Below, in pieces: positions 8,720 through 17,166 of a stretch of 64,000 nucleotides of DNA. The notes under the pieces are model-generated. The model had not been told where the DNA came from. It saw only the letters and a program-made list of their open reading frames with translations, and did not search any database. The translations under genes and the position numbers were made by a program. The stretch spans positions 2,480,001 to 2,544,000 of the forward strand of contig NZ_CP031115.1 in the NCBI RefSeq assembly GCF_003568865.1, written 5' to 3'. The stretch is from Rubrobacter indicoceani (GTDB lineage Bacteria; Actinomycetota; Rubrobacteria; Rubrobacterales; Rubrobacteraceae). The number at the start of each line of letters is the position of its first letter. Within the stretch, counting starts at the first letter, position 1.

Positions 8720-9733
8720 ATGTCCAAGAGGTTTTTCAGGAAGGCCGGTCTGGCGCTGCTCGGAGCGACGACGCTCTCGCTCGCGGCCTGCGGCGGCAAC
8801 CCGGATAGCGGTTCGGGGGGCGGCTCCGGTGAAGAGACGGGCAGCGGTTCTTCCGGCGGGACTCGAACGCTCGAGCACGCTATGGGTACGGCTGAGGTCC
8901 CCGAGAACCCGGAGCGCGTGGTCGTGCTGGACACCGGGGAACTGGACAGCGCCGTCTCGCTCGGCGTAACGCCCGTCGGAGCGGTCGAGGCCGTCGCGGG
9001 TCAGGGCCTGCCGGGATACCTCGAAGGCACGGACGAAATCGAACTCGTCGGGACCATCGAGGAGCCGAACCTGGAGACCATCTCCACCCTTGAGCCGGAC
9101 CTGATCCTGTCGAGTTCCCTGCGCCACGAGGCGATTTACGACCAGCTCTCCCAGATCGCACCCACCGTCTTTACCGAGGAAACGGGCGTTACCTGGCGCG
9201 AGAACTTCGACAAGCACGCCGAGGCCCTGAACCGCGAGGCCGAAGCCGAACAGGTCGTCTCCGACTACGAATCCCGCATAGAAGACTTTCGGAACGCCAC
9301 GGGCGACACCCCCCCGACCGTCTCCGTTGTCCGCTTCACCCCCGGAGACACCCGCATCTACCAGAAAGAGAGCTTTATCGGGACGATCCTGGATGACGCC
9401 GGCCTCCCCCGCCCCGAGGCCCAGGACGTGGAAGACTTCGCCCTCCTGAACGTAACCGCCGAGGCCATCCCGGACATGGCCGGGGATGTGATCTACACGA
9501 CCGTCTACGACAGAGAAGCCGATACCGCCAAGGCCGACATAACCTCCGACCCGCTCTGGCAGAACCTGGAGGCCGTCCAAAACGACCGGGTCTACGAAGT
9601 CTCCGACGACCTCTGGATGCTCGGCATCGGCTACACGGCGGCACAGGGCGTCCTCTCCGACCTCGAAGAGACCATCACGGACGGCAGCGGATCAACCACG
9701 ATGGAGACGACTATGATGGAGACCACCGGCTGA
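8720..9733 (+). CDS. Iron-siderophore ABC transporter substrate-binding lipoprotein
   Basis: 337 residues. The N-terminus has a positively charged start, a hydrophobic core and the lipobox LAAC at about residues 22-25, followed by a Gly/Ser-rich linker, so it is an exported lipoprotein. The body has the FepB/FecB pattern: ERVVVLDTGELDSAVSLGVTPVG, then LEPDLILSSS and, near the end, NDRVYEVSDDLWMLGIGYTAA. It captures the ferric chelate and delivers it to the divergently encoded permeases. The last residues are an odd Met/Thr-rich tail (TTMETTMMETTG). Confidence 0.93.
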   Translation: MSKRFFRKAGLALLGATTLSLAACGGNPDSGSGGGSGEETGSGSSGGTRTLEHAMGTAEVPENPERVVVLDTGELDSAVSLGVTPVGAVEAVAGQGLPGYLEGTDEIELVGTIEEPNLETISTLEPDLILSSSLRHEAIYDQLSQIAPTVFTEETGVTWRENFDKHAEALNREAEAEQVVSDYESRIEDFRNATGDTPPTVSVVRFTPGDTRIYQKESFIGTILDDAGLPRPEAQDVEDFALLNVTAEAIPDMAGDVIYTTVYDREADTAKADITSDPLWQNLEAVQNDRVYEVSDDLWMLGIGYTAAQGVLSDLEETITDGSGSTTMETTMMETTG

Positions 9734-9753
9734 TCGAGAACATTGAGAACGAC

Positions 9754-9783
9754 TTGCAATAACCGAGCGTCGTCTGCTATCTT
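9754..9783 (+). promoter_or_regulatory. Sigma-70-like promoter giving a leaderless start
   Basis: TTGCAA at 9754-9759, an 18-base spacer and TATCTT at 9778-9783. The ATG at 9791 begins 7 bases after the -10 element and has no ribosome-binding sequence before it, which is the layout of leaderless actinobacterial genes. Confidence 0.45.
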
Positions 9784-9790
9784 ACCGCCC

Positions 9791-10024
9791 ATGAGCTACT
9801 CACCGCTTGCAGACGACGCGGACTGGCCGCTGGTCCGGCTGCCCGGCGACTGTGTTTCGGAACCGGGTTTCTACGAAGAGCTGGGCGAGCTCGAGTCGGT
9901 GCGGGAGTTTGCGGGTTATGCCGAGTCGGTGCGGGCAAAGGCGGCGCGGTTGTCCTTTGTCCGGGCTACTCCGGCTGACACTTCGGGCACCAGAAAACGT
10001 TTCTCGCGGCCATCTCGGCCCTGA
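9791..10024 (+). CDS. Small hypothetical protein, 77 residues
   Basis: An acidic small ORF directly behind a plausible promoter with a leaderless ATG. Codon usage in its first two thirds is GC-rich in third positions, like neighbouring genes. I recognise no domain. The last 59 bases overlap the 3' end of the nei gene on the other strand, and the final residues (TRKRFSRPSRP) look like antisense of that gene, so it may be a truncated gene that runs on into its neighbour. Could equally be non-coding. Confidence 0.38.
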   Translation: MSYSPLADDADWPLVRLPGDCVSEPGFYEELGELESVREFAGYAESVRAKAARLSFVRATPADTSGTRKRFSRPSRP

Positions 10025-10772
10025 GGACCCCGGTTTTGCAGATGCGGCACGGCTGGCCGTCACGTTTGTAGACGTAGAAGGCGTCCGTGCGGGGGACGCG
10101 ACCGGACTTTTTCGGACGGTGTCCGGGGCGGGTGGTGACGATGCGCCCGGTTTTCACCCCGGCGCGCATCAGCGTCCGGGTATCGGCCCAGAGTTCGCGC
10201 CACTCGCCATCCGAGAGGGTGTTTCCGGGCCGGTTCGGGGAGATACCGGCCCGGAAAAGGATCTCGGCCCGGTAGATGTTCCCGATGCCCGATACAACGC
10301 TCTGGTCCATAAGCAGCTTCCCGGTGGCCGACCTTGAACGCCTGATCCGTTCTTTTGCAGGCTCTCCGTCGGAGGCCGGGACAAGCGGATCCGGGCCGAG
10401 TCGGGCAAGAACGGCGTCGCGCTCGTTTTCGGTCTGGATTTCACATGCCGTCGGGCCGCGAAGTTCAAGCCAGCGACCTTCCGAGACAAACCGGACCCGG
10501 ACCGCGCCCTTCGGCTCCGGCGGCGGATTCTCTCCGGTTGTGAACTTGCCGTACAGCCCGAGGTGGACGTGCAGGAAGCCCGCCTCACCGCCCCCCGAGA
10601 ACCTGTACCAGAGGTGCTTGCCAAAGGGATGCACCTCTTCGAGAACCCGCCCGTCGAGCCGGCTCGCACCTTCGCTGAACCTGCCCTGCGGGCTGTCTAC
10701 CCGGAGCCTCTGCCCGGCGAACAGGCTCCGGTGCTGCCCGGCGTAGCGGTGTATCGAGTGTCCTTCGGGCAC
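9966..10772 (-). CDS. nei: Fpg/Nei-family DNA glycosylase-AP lyase
   Basis: 268 residues. MPEGHSIHR provides the catalytic Pro2 and Glu3 left after Met removal. The H2TH region is seen at DQSVVSGIGNIYRAEILFRA, and the C-terminal zinc finger has the CRIC...CPKC pattern. The PEGHS/HRYA start resembles endonuclease VIII-like (Nei2) proteins of actinobacteria, which remove oxidised pyrimidines. It begins 3 bases after the PIG-L stop, so it is the last gene of the YcaO operon by position, probably passively. Confidence 0.9.
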   Translation of the reverse strand: MPEGHSIHRYAGQHRSLFAGQRLRVDSPQGRFSEGASRLDGRVLEEVHPFGKHLWYRFSGGGEAGFLHVHLGLYGKFTTGENPPPEPKGAVRVRFVSEGRWLELRGPTACEIQTENERDAVLARLGPDPLVPASDGEPAKERIRRSRSATGKLLMDQSVVSGIGNIYRAEILFRAGISPNRPGNTLSDGEWRELWADTRTLMRAGVKTGRIVTTRPGHRPKKSGRVPRTDAFYVYKRDGQPCRICKTGVLRAEMAARNVFWCPKCQPE

Positions 10773-10775
10773 GTT

Positions 10776-11603
10776 TCAGATCACCTCAGCTATGTGATCG
10801 GCGCCCTCGTCGGTGCTGAGAAAGGCCTCGGCGTAGCGGGATTCCGCCCCGATGCGTCCGGCCTCCGAAGCGGCGAAGTAAGTCAGGGAAGCTCTTGCCT
10901 TTTCCGGACCGTCGAACTGAAATCCGATCTGAGAACCGTAGGCTTCGGTGGCGCGGAGCTTGGTTTCAAGGTTATCCGGGATTAGCCCGACCGGTATCTC
11001 CCGGAGCCCTGACGGGAGCCGGGGCTCCGGGTGAGTCTGTCCGGCGCGGATGGCGTACGGGGTGTCCCGGTAGAAAAAAACGTGCGGGTTGCGGGAGATA
11101 CGGGGGTTCGGGCGGCCTTCGCGGTCTTTCTCCGTAACCTCCCGGACGGCTTGAACCACCTGCAGGTGATCCACGTGGTTTCCGAGTCCCTGAGGGGCGA
11201 AAAGAAGGTCCGGCGCCTCCGAGGAGATGATGAACCCGAGATCGACGGCGACCTCCTCGAAGACCGCGTCGCCGAGGTAAACCCCGCCGAAAAGGGACTT
11301 CGCGCTCTCGTAGCCCCGGTGCGGGGCCTCGGCGTGATCCAGATGCACCACCCGCGATACCCCCGAGATGCGCGCCGACTCCACATCCTCCGAGCGCCGG
11401 AGTTCCATGTAGTCCACCCCGGACGGCACCCCCTTGTCGGTCTGGCAGGCGAGGGCGAAGCCCGAGGGGTCGGCCACGCTCCGGGTGAAGCACGTAACGA
11501 GCACGCACCGCCAGCCCCTCGAGGCCAGCTTCGCGACCGTACCACCGCACGAAAACACGACATCGTCGAGGTGGGGAGAGATAAAGACCGCTGTTCCGCT
11601 CAC
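10776..11603 (-). CDS. PIG-L/LmbE-family deacetylase
   Basis: 275 residues from a GTG that overlaps the upstream stop as GTGA; the frame runs further upstream but that part is antisense-like. The zinc-site motif is SPHLDDVVFSCGG near residue 10, with the second metal motif GNHVDHLQVV in the middle. Family members deacetylate N-acetylglucosamine-type substrates (MshB in mycothiol, BshB in bacillithiol, PIG-L in GPI). Directly downstream of a GT4 glycosyltransferase, it most likely removes an acetyl from the glycosylated product. Confidence 0.9.
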   Translation of the reverse strand: MSGTAVFISPHLDDVVFSCGGTVAKLASRGWRCVLVTCFTRSVADPSGFALACQTDKGVPSGVDYMELRRSEDVESARISGVSRVVHLDHAEAPHRGYESAKSLFGGVYLGDAVFEEVAVDLGFIISSEAPDLLFAPQGLGNHVDHLQVVQAVREVTEKDREGRPNPRISRNPHVFFYRDTPYAIRAGQTHPEPRLPSGLREIPVGLIPDNLETKLRATEAYGSQIGFQFDGPEKARASLTYFAASEAGRIGAESRYAEAFLSTDEGADHIAEVI

Positions 11604-12838
11604 AGCAGGTGAGGCTCCTCTCTGAAGCGACACGGCTCCACCGGAAACTCCCGCTTCCAGCGGGTATCCGGCTCGGTTCCGACCAGCTCCTTGTAGACCC
11701 CGACTATCTGCCTTGCGACCGCCGGCCACGAGTACACCCGCCGGACTTCCTCCAGCGCGACGGCGGCGAGCCGATGACGAAGGCCGTGGTCGGTCAGGAT
11801 GCGGTGGATCTCATCTCTCAGGCCCGCCGCATCCCCGACTTCCGTGAGCAGCGCGTTCTCTTCGTGGCGCAGACAGTCCACGACCCCGACGGAGCGGGTC
11901 GAGACGACGGGCAGCCCGCTCGCCATCGCTTCGAGTATCGTGTTGGAGAAACCCTCGGCGTAGGTCGGGGAGACAAACAGATCCCCCTCACGGTAGACGC
12001 CGGGGGCATCTCCGTAGGGCGTATAACCGAGCACATCCACCTCTTCCGCAAGGTCGAGTTCCGCGATGCGCTTCCTTACCCGTCCGAGATCCGGCCCGAT
12101 GCCGGAGTAGACGAGGCGAGGCCTGGCCGGAAGCTCCGCCCCGAGAAGCCCCCGGAAAGCATCGAGCAGCACGAGCGCCCCCTTTCTTGCGTCCACCCGC
12201 CCGTGGTAGAGAAGCCTCGGGCCCTCGGGGGATAGTTCTCCGGGAACCTTGTTTCCCTGCGGCCGGAATCGGCTCACGTCTACCGCCCCCGGCACGATGG
12301 TGAACCGCTCCGTGTTCGTCCCGTTGTTCTTCCCGACCTCCCGGGCAAAGGAACGGGACCCGATCAGGAGCGCCCCCGCGTGTCCCAAAACGGCCTGCAT
12401 CGCCCGCTTGTGAGTGCCGCAGCACGTCCCGACCCAGTGTCCGTCGCCGCCCTGAATGGAGACGAGGTTCGGAAGCCCCGTCCGGCGGCTCGCCTCCAGC
12501 GCGGCCAGCCCCGTCGGGTACCCGTACTGGGCGTGCAGGATATCGAACGGCTTCTCCGCGTGTTCCCACTCCACAACAGAGACGATCTCCTCTATGTCGC
12601 GCTCGAAGTCGCCGCCGTCCTGCTCCCCCCGCGCTTCGAGACCTATGACCTTTACCCCCGGAACCTCCGGTGGCGGCCCGCCGCCGTAGACCCGGGTCCC
12701 GGCCTCGTCGCCCCGGTACTGTGAGATCATCACAACGTCGTGATTCATTGCTACAAGTTCTTTGAGAAGGTTCTGCGCGTAGACGCTCATGCCGCTTATC
12801 GCCGGGAAATACCTCCGGGAGACAAAGCAGATCCTCAC
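11600..12838 (-). CDS. GT4-family glycosyltransferase
   Basis: 412 residues; GTG start overlapping the upstream stop by GTGA. The N-terminal Rossmann half opens with VSRRYFPAISGMSVYAQNL, the glycine-rich acceptor loop of GT4 enzymes such as MshA and BshA. The C-terminal half has LLYHGRVDARKGALVLLDAF and EGFSNTILEAMASGLPVV, with the EX7E nucleotide-sugar site. It should transfer a sugar from a UDP or GDP donor. Ino1 in the same operon makes inositol phosphate the obvious acceptor candidate, as in mycothiol; this is inference. Confidence 0.9.
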   Translation of the reverse strand: MRICFVSRRYFPAISGMSVYAQNLLKELVAMNHDVVMISQYRGDEAGTRVYGGGPPPEVPGVKVIGLEARGEQDGGDFERDIEEIVSVVEWEHAEKPFDILHAQYGYPTGLAALEASRRTGLPNLVSIQGGDGHWVGTCCGTHKRAMQAVLGHAGALLIGSRSFAREVGKNNGTNTERFTIVPGAVDVSRFRPQGNKVPGELSPEGPRLLYHGRVDARKGALVLLDAFRGLLGAELPARPRLVYSGIGPDLGRVRKRIAELDLAEEVDVLGYTPYGDAPGVYREGDLFVSPTYAEGFSNTILEAMASGLPVVSTRSVGVVDCLRHEENALLTEVGDAAGLRDEIHRILTDHGLRHRLAAVALEEVRRVYSWPAVARQIVGVYKELVGTEPDTRWKREFPVEPCRFREEPHLL

Positions 12839-13692
12839 TGTCTTTCTCCGGTCTCTTCGAGAGCGTGTTCCGTGCGCTTCAGGTATTGCAGGGCCTCCGG
12901 CACGGCGTGGTGCGCCCGGTGGGATTCCCGCGAGAGCTCAACGCAGACAAGGCCGCCGAAACCGACCTCCAGAAGCGCACCGAGCACGGCCTCGAGATCC
13001 ATGTCCCCCTCTCCGAACGGCAGGTGTTCGTGAACGCCCCGGCGCATGTCCTCGACAGCGACCGTCCCGAGATATCCGGAGAACTCCCGGACGGCCTGAT
13101 CCGGCTCGCGCTCTCCGGTGACCAGACAATGCCCGGTATCCAGGGCCAGCTTCAGGGAGGGCACCTCCTCCGAGATAGATACGAAATCATCCAGCGTCTC
13201 GACCAGCATCCCCGGCTCCGGCTCGAAGGCGATGGTCGCCCCGATCTCACCCGCGATCCCGGCGTAGCTCTGAAGCCCCTCCACGAGCCACTTGCTCGCG
13301 TCCTGCCGGGACACGCCGGGGCGCGGCACCCCGGCCCAGAACGAGACGGCTTCGGCATCGGTGGCGGCGGCGATCCCGGCGGCGCGGGTAAGGAAGTCGA
13401 GGCGGCGCAGCCGGTCTTTTTTCGAGGGGGAGATCAGGGTCGGTTCGTGCTTCTCCCTCGGGTCGAGCAGGAAGCGCGCCCCCGTTTCGATAACGATGCC
13501 GAGGCCGAGGTCCCCGAGCCTCCGGGCGAGTCGCTCCGACCTTTTCTCCAGGTCCGGGGCGAGCGGATCGAGGTGGTGGTGGTCCAGGGTCAGCGCCACG
13601 CCGCTGTAGCCGGAGGCCGAGATCATCTCCAGCGCATCCTCCAGGCGATGGTTCGCTGCACCGTTGGTGTTGTATGCGTAACGCAGCTTCAT
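12835..13692 (-). CDS. Xylose-isomerase-like TIM barrel (sugar isomerase/epimerase)
   Basis: 285 residues, ATG overlapping the YcaO stop (ATGA). Pattern of the AP-endonuclease-2/xylose-isomerase-like superfamily: YNTNGAANHRLEDALEMISA at the start, FEPEPGML (metal Glu), LALDTGHCLV (Asp/His) and HEHLPFGEGDMDLE near the end. These metal-dependent barrels isomerise or epimerise sugars and cyclitols (for example IolE, IolI) or cleave DNA; an inositol-related isomerisation fits the neighbours best. Substrate unproven. Confidence 0.85.
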   Translation of the reverse strand: MKLRYAYNTNGAANHRLEDALEMISASGYSGVALTLDHHHLDPLAPDLEKRSERLARRLGDLGLGIVIETGARFLLDPREKHEPTLISPSKKDRLRRLDFLTRAAGIAAATDAEAVSFWAGVPRPGVSRQDASKWLVEGLQSYAGIAGEIGATIAFEPEPGMLVETLDDFVSISEEVPSLKLALDTGHCLVTGEREPDQAVREFSGYLGTVAVEDMRRGVHEHLPFGEGDMDLEAVLGALLEVGFGGLVCVELSRESHRAHHAVPEALQYLKRTEHALEETGERQ

Positions 13693-15182
13693 AATGCCCC
13701 CCTCTCTTTTGCGAGCGCGGCTACGTGGCGGCCCGGTTCCCGGTAGAGCGGGTAGAGTTCCCCGACGGCGGCGTTTGCGGCTCTATAGTCAAACCAGGCC
13801 GGGCCTCCGAAGCGAGATTTCTGTTCTTCGGTGAGCAGGATCCGCTTTGTGCCGGGGCGGTCTTTAGGCGGCGCTCCGAGGCCGACGAGGCCGATGTCCC
13901 GCTCGAGCAACCGGGCGAGGTTGCGCGCCCCGATCCTTCCGTAGCTGAGCGTCTCCACCTCAAGCCCCGGCACGATGACCTTCACAGCCCGCACGTCTTC
14001 CGAGGGTGCGATGTCGGCGTAGAGGACTTCGTATCCTTCTTTTCGGAGCCGGGGCAGCACTATGCCGAGGGTCTCTTCCGGCGTACCGGCGGTCGTGGTC
14101 GGGAGAGCGGTGAGCGCGACCGTTTCGCGCACGGTCAGGATATTGGAGACAAGGCCGCGCAGACCATCGTGGCCGAGGTCCAGCCAGCCGAGCGTGGCGT
14201 CGAGCGAGCGGTCCTCCTCGCTTGAGAGCGGCTGCCGGCGGAACCGCTCGACGTATCCGGTCGGGGCGAGTTCTTCTATCGGGGCGAGCGGCCCGTGGTT
14301 GAAGGGTTTCCTCGCGCGCGAAGCGCAGAACTCGGCGACCGCTTTTCTGACGGCCCGGCCCCGGTCTGGATGACACGCCTCACCGCAGGCCGTGACGCTC
14401 AGAGGGTGCATCGCTCGGGACGGGTAGCGGTCCTCCCCGACGGCGTAGACGTTCGCAAGGCCGAAGTCCGTCGCCGCGAGCTTCACCGTTACGTCTATGC
14501 CCTCGTCGTCCAGCCGGGACAGGAGCTCCAGCGCGGCGGCGTCTTCCAGACCTTCCAGGTCTACCCCGATGCCCCGGTCAAGAGCCCGGAAAGCGAGGCC
14601 GTTGCCGTCGCGCTGGAGTATCTCCATAACCGCGTGCGAGACGGCCCGTTCAGGGTCGAGCCCGGCCCCGAGGCCGTTGGTGATCGGGGTAAACAGCGGC
14701 TCTGGCGCGTCGTCCGGCAGGTCCGCACCGCGCGTGGCGACGAACTCCACCGGCGCGAGCACGGTCGAACCGTCCGGCCAGCGGCGCATCTGTACCCAGT
14801 CGAGCTCTGTCTGCGGGGTGTAGCCGCTCCCGGCTGGCAGCCCCCCGAGAACCGGGTCCATCACCGCCCGCTCGCCGTACTGCCGGACGAGTTCCGGGCG
14901 GCTGGCCCGAACCCGCTTCATGCTCTGCACTCTTTTCCAGGCCCCGACGGACTCCACGCACTCTCCGAACGCGCTGACCCGCGCCTCATCCGCGGTGTTG
15001 CCGTACCCGACGCCGTTGCAGAATGGCCCCTTCCCGGCGCCGGACTCCGGCCAGACGGCGACGGTGTGCACCGGAACGCCCGTATGGTCCAGTCCGGAGA
15101 CAGGAAACTCCATCACCTCCCCCGCCCCGAGCGAGGCCCGGTACGCCTCCGCAACCTCCCCGAGGCTTCGCTCACCGCTCAC
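13689..15182 (-). CDS. YcaO-domain ATP-dependent enzyme
   Basis: 497 residues from the GTG that overlaps the previous stop (GTGA). YcaO enzymes phosphorylate a backbone amide, giving azolines, thioamides or amidines, usually on ribosomal peptides. The nucleotide/Mg region is seen at ITNGLGAGLDPERAVSHAVM followed by EILQRDG, where the usual E-x-x-E-R-D reads E-I-L-Q-R-D, and again at AVRKAVAEFCASRAR. The C-terminus lacks the PxPxP ending of azoline cyclodehydratases, and no E1-like partner, TfuA or precursor peptide is visible nearby, so a non-peptidic or small amide substrate is possible. Fourth from the end of the operon. Confidence 0.88.
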   Translation of the reverse strand: MSGERSLGEVAEAYRASLGAGEVMEFPVSGLDHTGVPVHTVAVWPESGAGKGPFCNGVGYGNTADEARVSAFGECVESVGAWKRVQSMKRVRASRPELVRQYGERAVMDPVLGGLPAGSGYTPQTELDWVQMRRWPDGSTVLAPVEFVATRGADLPDDAPEPLFTPITNGLGAGLDPERAVSHAVMEILQRDGNGLAFRALDRGIGVDLEGLEDAAALELLSRLDDEGIDVTVKLAATDFGLANVYAVGEDRYPSRAMHPLSVTACGEACHPDRGRAVRKAVAEFCASRARKPFNHGPLAPIEELAPTGYVERFRRQPLSSEEDRSLDATLGWLDLGHDGLRGLVSNILTVRETVALTALPTTTAGTPEETLGIVLPRLRKEGYEVLYADIAPSEDVRAVKVIVPGLEVETLSYGRIGARNLARLLERDIGLVGLGAPPKDRPGTKRILLTEEQKSRFGGPAWFDYRAANAAVGELYPLYREPGRHVAALAKERGAL

Positions 15183-16102
15183 AGCGGCAACACCCCTACA
15201 AACGGGCGTCCGTCCAGCTGGGCGTCTATAAGCCTCAGAACTTCCTCCGGCCCGACGTTCGTGCACTGCTCGAAGGGCGTAAAGGTCTTTTGGAACTCCA
15301 GTTCCTCGAAAACGGCCCGGTAACGCCCCAGTTCGGCGGGCGTGAGCGGCACGCGCCGGACGAACGCCTTGTGCGCCGAGATGCCGTCGGCGGTGCGTCC
15401 GGTCGGGTCCGAGTCGGCGAGCTCGAGTTTCACGGCGTCCCCGATAAAAAGGATGCCCCGCCCCGCATCGTGCATCACCGTGTGCCCGTCGAAGTGACCG
15501 CCCGTATGCAGAAGCCGCAGACCGCCCGCAAGCTCAAGCGCTTCGTCGAACGGCAGCGTAACCCCGAAGGCCGTCGCCCAGCCGAGGTCGTCCCGGTGGA
15601 TGGCGACCTCCGAACCGAAATGCTCCACAAGCTGCCACACAGCCCCGTAGGTGTGCGGGTGCGAAGCCGAGACGAAGTCCACCCCCCCGAGCCGTTTGAT
15701 CTGCGCTAGCGCGGCCTCCCCGTAGAACGGACATCCCTCGAAGGCCACGTTACCCGCCTCAGACAGGACCAGATAGCCCGAAGGTGAGATCCCGACCGCA
15801 GGCTCGACCGAGAACTTCCAGACCCCCGGTTCCACCTCTTCCCAGACGCACTCGACGCGCTCGTCCATCTCGTCCACCGTCAGGAACTCGTAGCCGCCTT
15901 CGGGCAGAACGTGGCGGGCGTCCTCGCAGACCGGGCATCGCCCCGGCGACCTGAAGTACTTCTGCCAGAAACCGCAGTTCGTGCAGAGGTAGGCCGTCAG
16001 GTCCGCATCGGAGGGCCACTCCTGCGGTATGCGCGAGCCGTGAGGCGTCTTCTGGATACGTCTGGCGTCGCCCGGCGGGTTTGTTTCGTGGTTTTTGCTC
16101 AC
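15179..16102 (-). CDS. Rubredoxin-like zinc ribbon plus metallo-beta-lactamase fold protein
   Basis: 307 residues, GTG start overlapping the oxidoreductase stop. Residues about 38-62 form a ribbon with CTNCGFW...CPVC, like a rubredoxin or zinc knuckle. The rest is a metallo-beta-lactamase fold: SASHPHTYGAVWQLVEH replaces the canonical HxHxDH (the DH is lost), HTGGHFDGHTV supplies later histidines and LFIGDAVKLE the bridging Asp. The altered first motif suggests a changed metal site. A redox or hydrolytic role in the YcaO pathway is likely but unknown. Confidence 0.85.
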   Translation of the reverse strand: MSKNHETNPPGDARRIQKTPHGSRIPQEWPSDADLTAYLCTNCGFWQKYFRSPGRCPVCEDARHVLPEGGYEFLTVDEMDERVECVWEEVEPGVWKFSVEPAVGISPSGYLVLSEAGNVAFEGCPFYGEAALAQIKRLGGVDFVSASHPHTYGAVWQLVEHFGSEVAIHRDDLGWATAFGVTLPFDEALELAGGLRLLHTGGHFDGHTVMHDAGRGILFIGDAVKLELADSDPTGRTADGISAHKAFVRRVPLTPAELGRYRAVFEELEFQKTFTPFEQCTNVGPEEVLRLIDAQLDGRPFVGVLPL

Positions 16103-17166
16103 TGGGTCTTTGTCCGATCATCGAGGGCGTTTTCTTCTATAGCTCCGGTGACTATCTCCATCGTTTTGAGGTCTCTTCCCGGCCCGTGTTCGAATGGTTC
16201 ACCGGACAGGAGCGCTGCGCTGAAGGCCGAGATCTGATTCAGAAACGGCGAGCGTTCGATGCCGGGTACTTCAACCTCCTCGCGGCGTCCGGTTTCGGCG
16301 GATATGATCTCAAGCGTACCGCCCGGTGTCTGGCCCATCGTGTCGGTTGCGAGGGCCATAGCCTCCGTGCCGACGATTTCGAGTTCGCGGCGGGGGAAGG
16401 TCTCCGGGGTGTTGTAGGCTACGTGCTGGGTAAAGAGCGCCCCCGAGGCGAAGCGCCCGATAAGCGAAGCCCCGTCCTCGACGGCGTAATCGAAGATGCG
16501 TCGCTGAAAAAGGGTTTTCGTCTCCACGAGGTCTTCGCCGAGGAGATGCTGGACAAGGTCTATGCCGTGTGGCGCAAGGTCAACGAAAGCCCCGCCCCCG
16601 GCCCGGAGCGGGTCGGTGCGCCAGTTGTCCTCCGAGATCTCGTCCGGCGACCACCGGGGCGGAAGCCAGCAGGCGTAGCGAACGCGCACGGAACACACCC
16701 GACCGAGGCGACCGCTGGAGATCAGCTCCTTCAGCCTCAGGTGCGCGGCATGGAACCGCTGGTCGAAGGCCGTTGCGTAGGTTACGCCCGCCTCTTTGCA
16801 GACGATGACCATCTCCTCGGCCTCCCGGAGCGTCGGTGCTACGGGCTTTTCGCACAGGACATGCTTTCCGGCCCCGGCGGCGAGCAGAACGGCCTCCCGG
16901 TGCAGGTGGTTCGGAGTGGCGACGTAGACGGCCTCGACCCCGGCTTCCAGAAGCGCGGATCGCGGGTCCCGGTGCCTTTTCGCGTCGGGCAGCGTCTGCG
17001 AAACGGTGTTCAGAGCGGCTTCCGAAGGGTCCGCTACCGCGACGACCGAGGCGTTCTCTGCGGCGTCGAAAGCCGGGGCGACGTAATCCCGCACAACCCA
17101 GCCGCAGCCGACTATCGCCCAGCCAACGGCCTCGCCGGGGCTTGTACCGCCGCCCGTTACCACCAT
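16099..17166 (-). CDS. Gfo/Idh/MocA-family oxidoreductase
   Basis: 355 residues. The Rossmann NAD(P) loop AIVGCGWVVRDYVAPAF lies near the N-terminus after a short lead, then YVATPNHLH and the family signature CEKPVAPTLREAEEM; the catalytic His region is FVDLAPHGIDLVQHLLG. Members oxidise or epimerise sugars and cyclitols, inositol 2-dehydrogenase being the best known. With Ino1 in the operon, oxidation of an inositol hydroxyl is the natural hypothesis. It overlaps the methyltransferase gene by 10 bases. Confidence 0.9.
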   Translation of the reverse strand: MVVTGGGTSPGEAVGWAIVGCGWVVRDYVAPAFDAAENASVVAVADPSEAALNTVSQTLPDAKRHRDPRSALLEAGVEAVYVATPNHLHREAVLLAAGAGKHVLCEKPVAPTLREAEEMVIVCKEAGVTYATAFDQRFHAAHLRLKELISSGRLGRVCSVRVRYACWLPPRWSPDEISEDNWRTDPLRAGGGAFVDLAPHGIDLVQHLLGEDLVETKTLFQRRIFDYAVEDGASLIGRFASGALFTQHVAYNTPETFPRRELEIVGTEAMALATDTMGQTPGGTLEIISAETGRREEVEVPGIERSPFLNQISAFSAALLSGEPFEHGPGRDLKTMEIVTGAIEENALDDRTKTQ

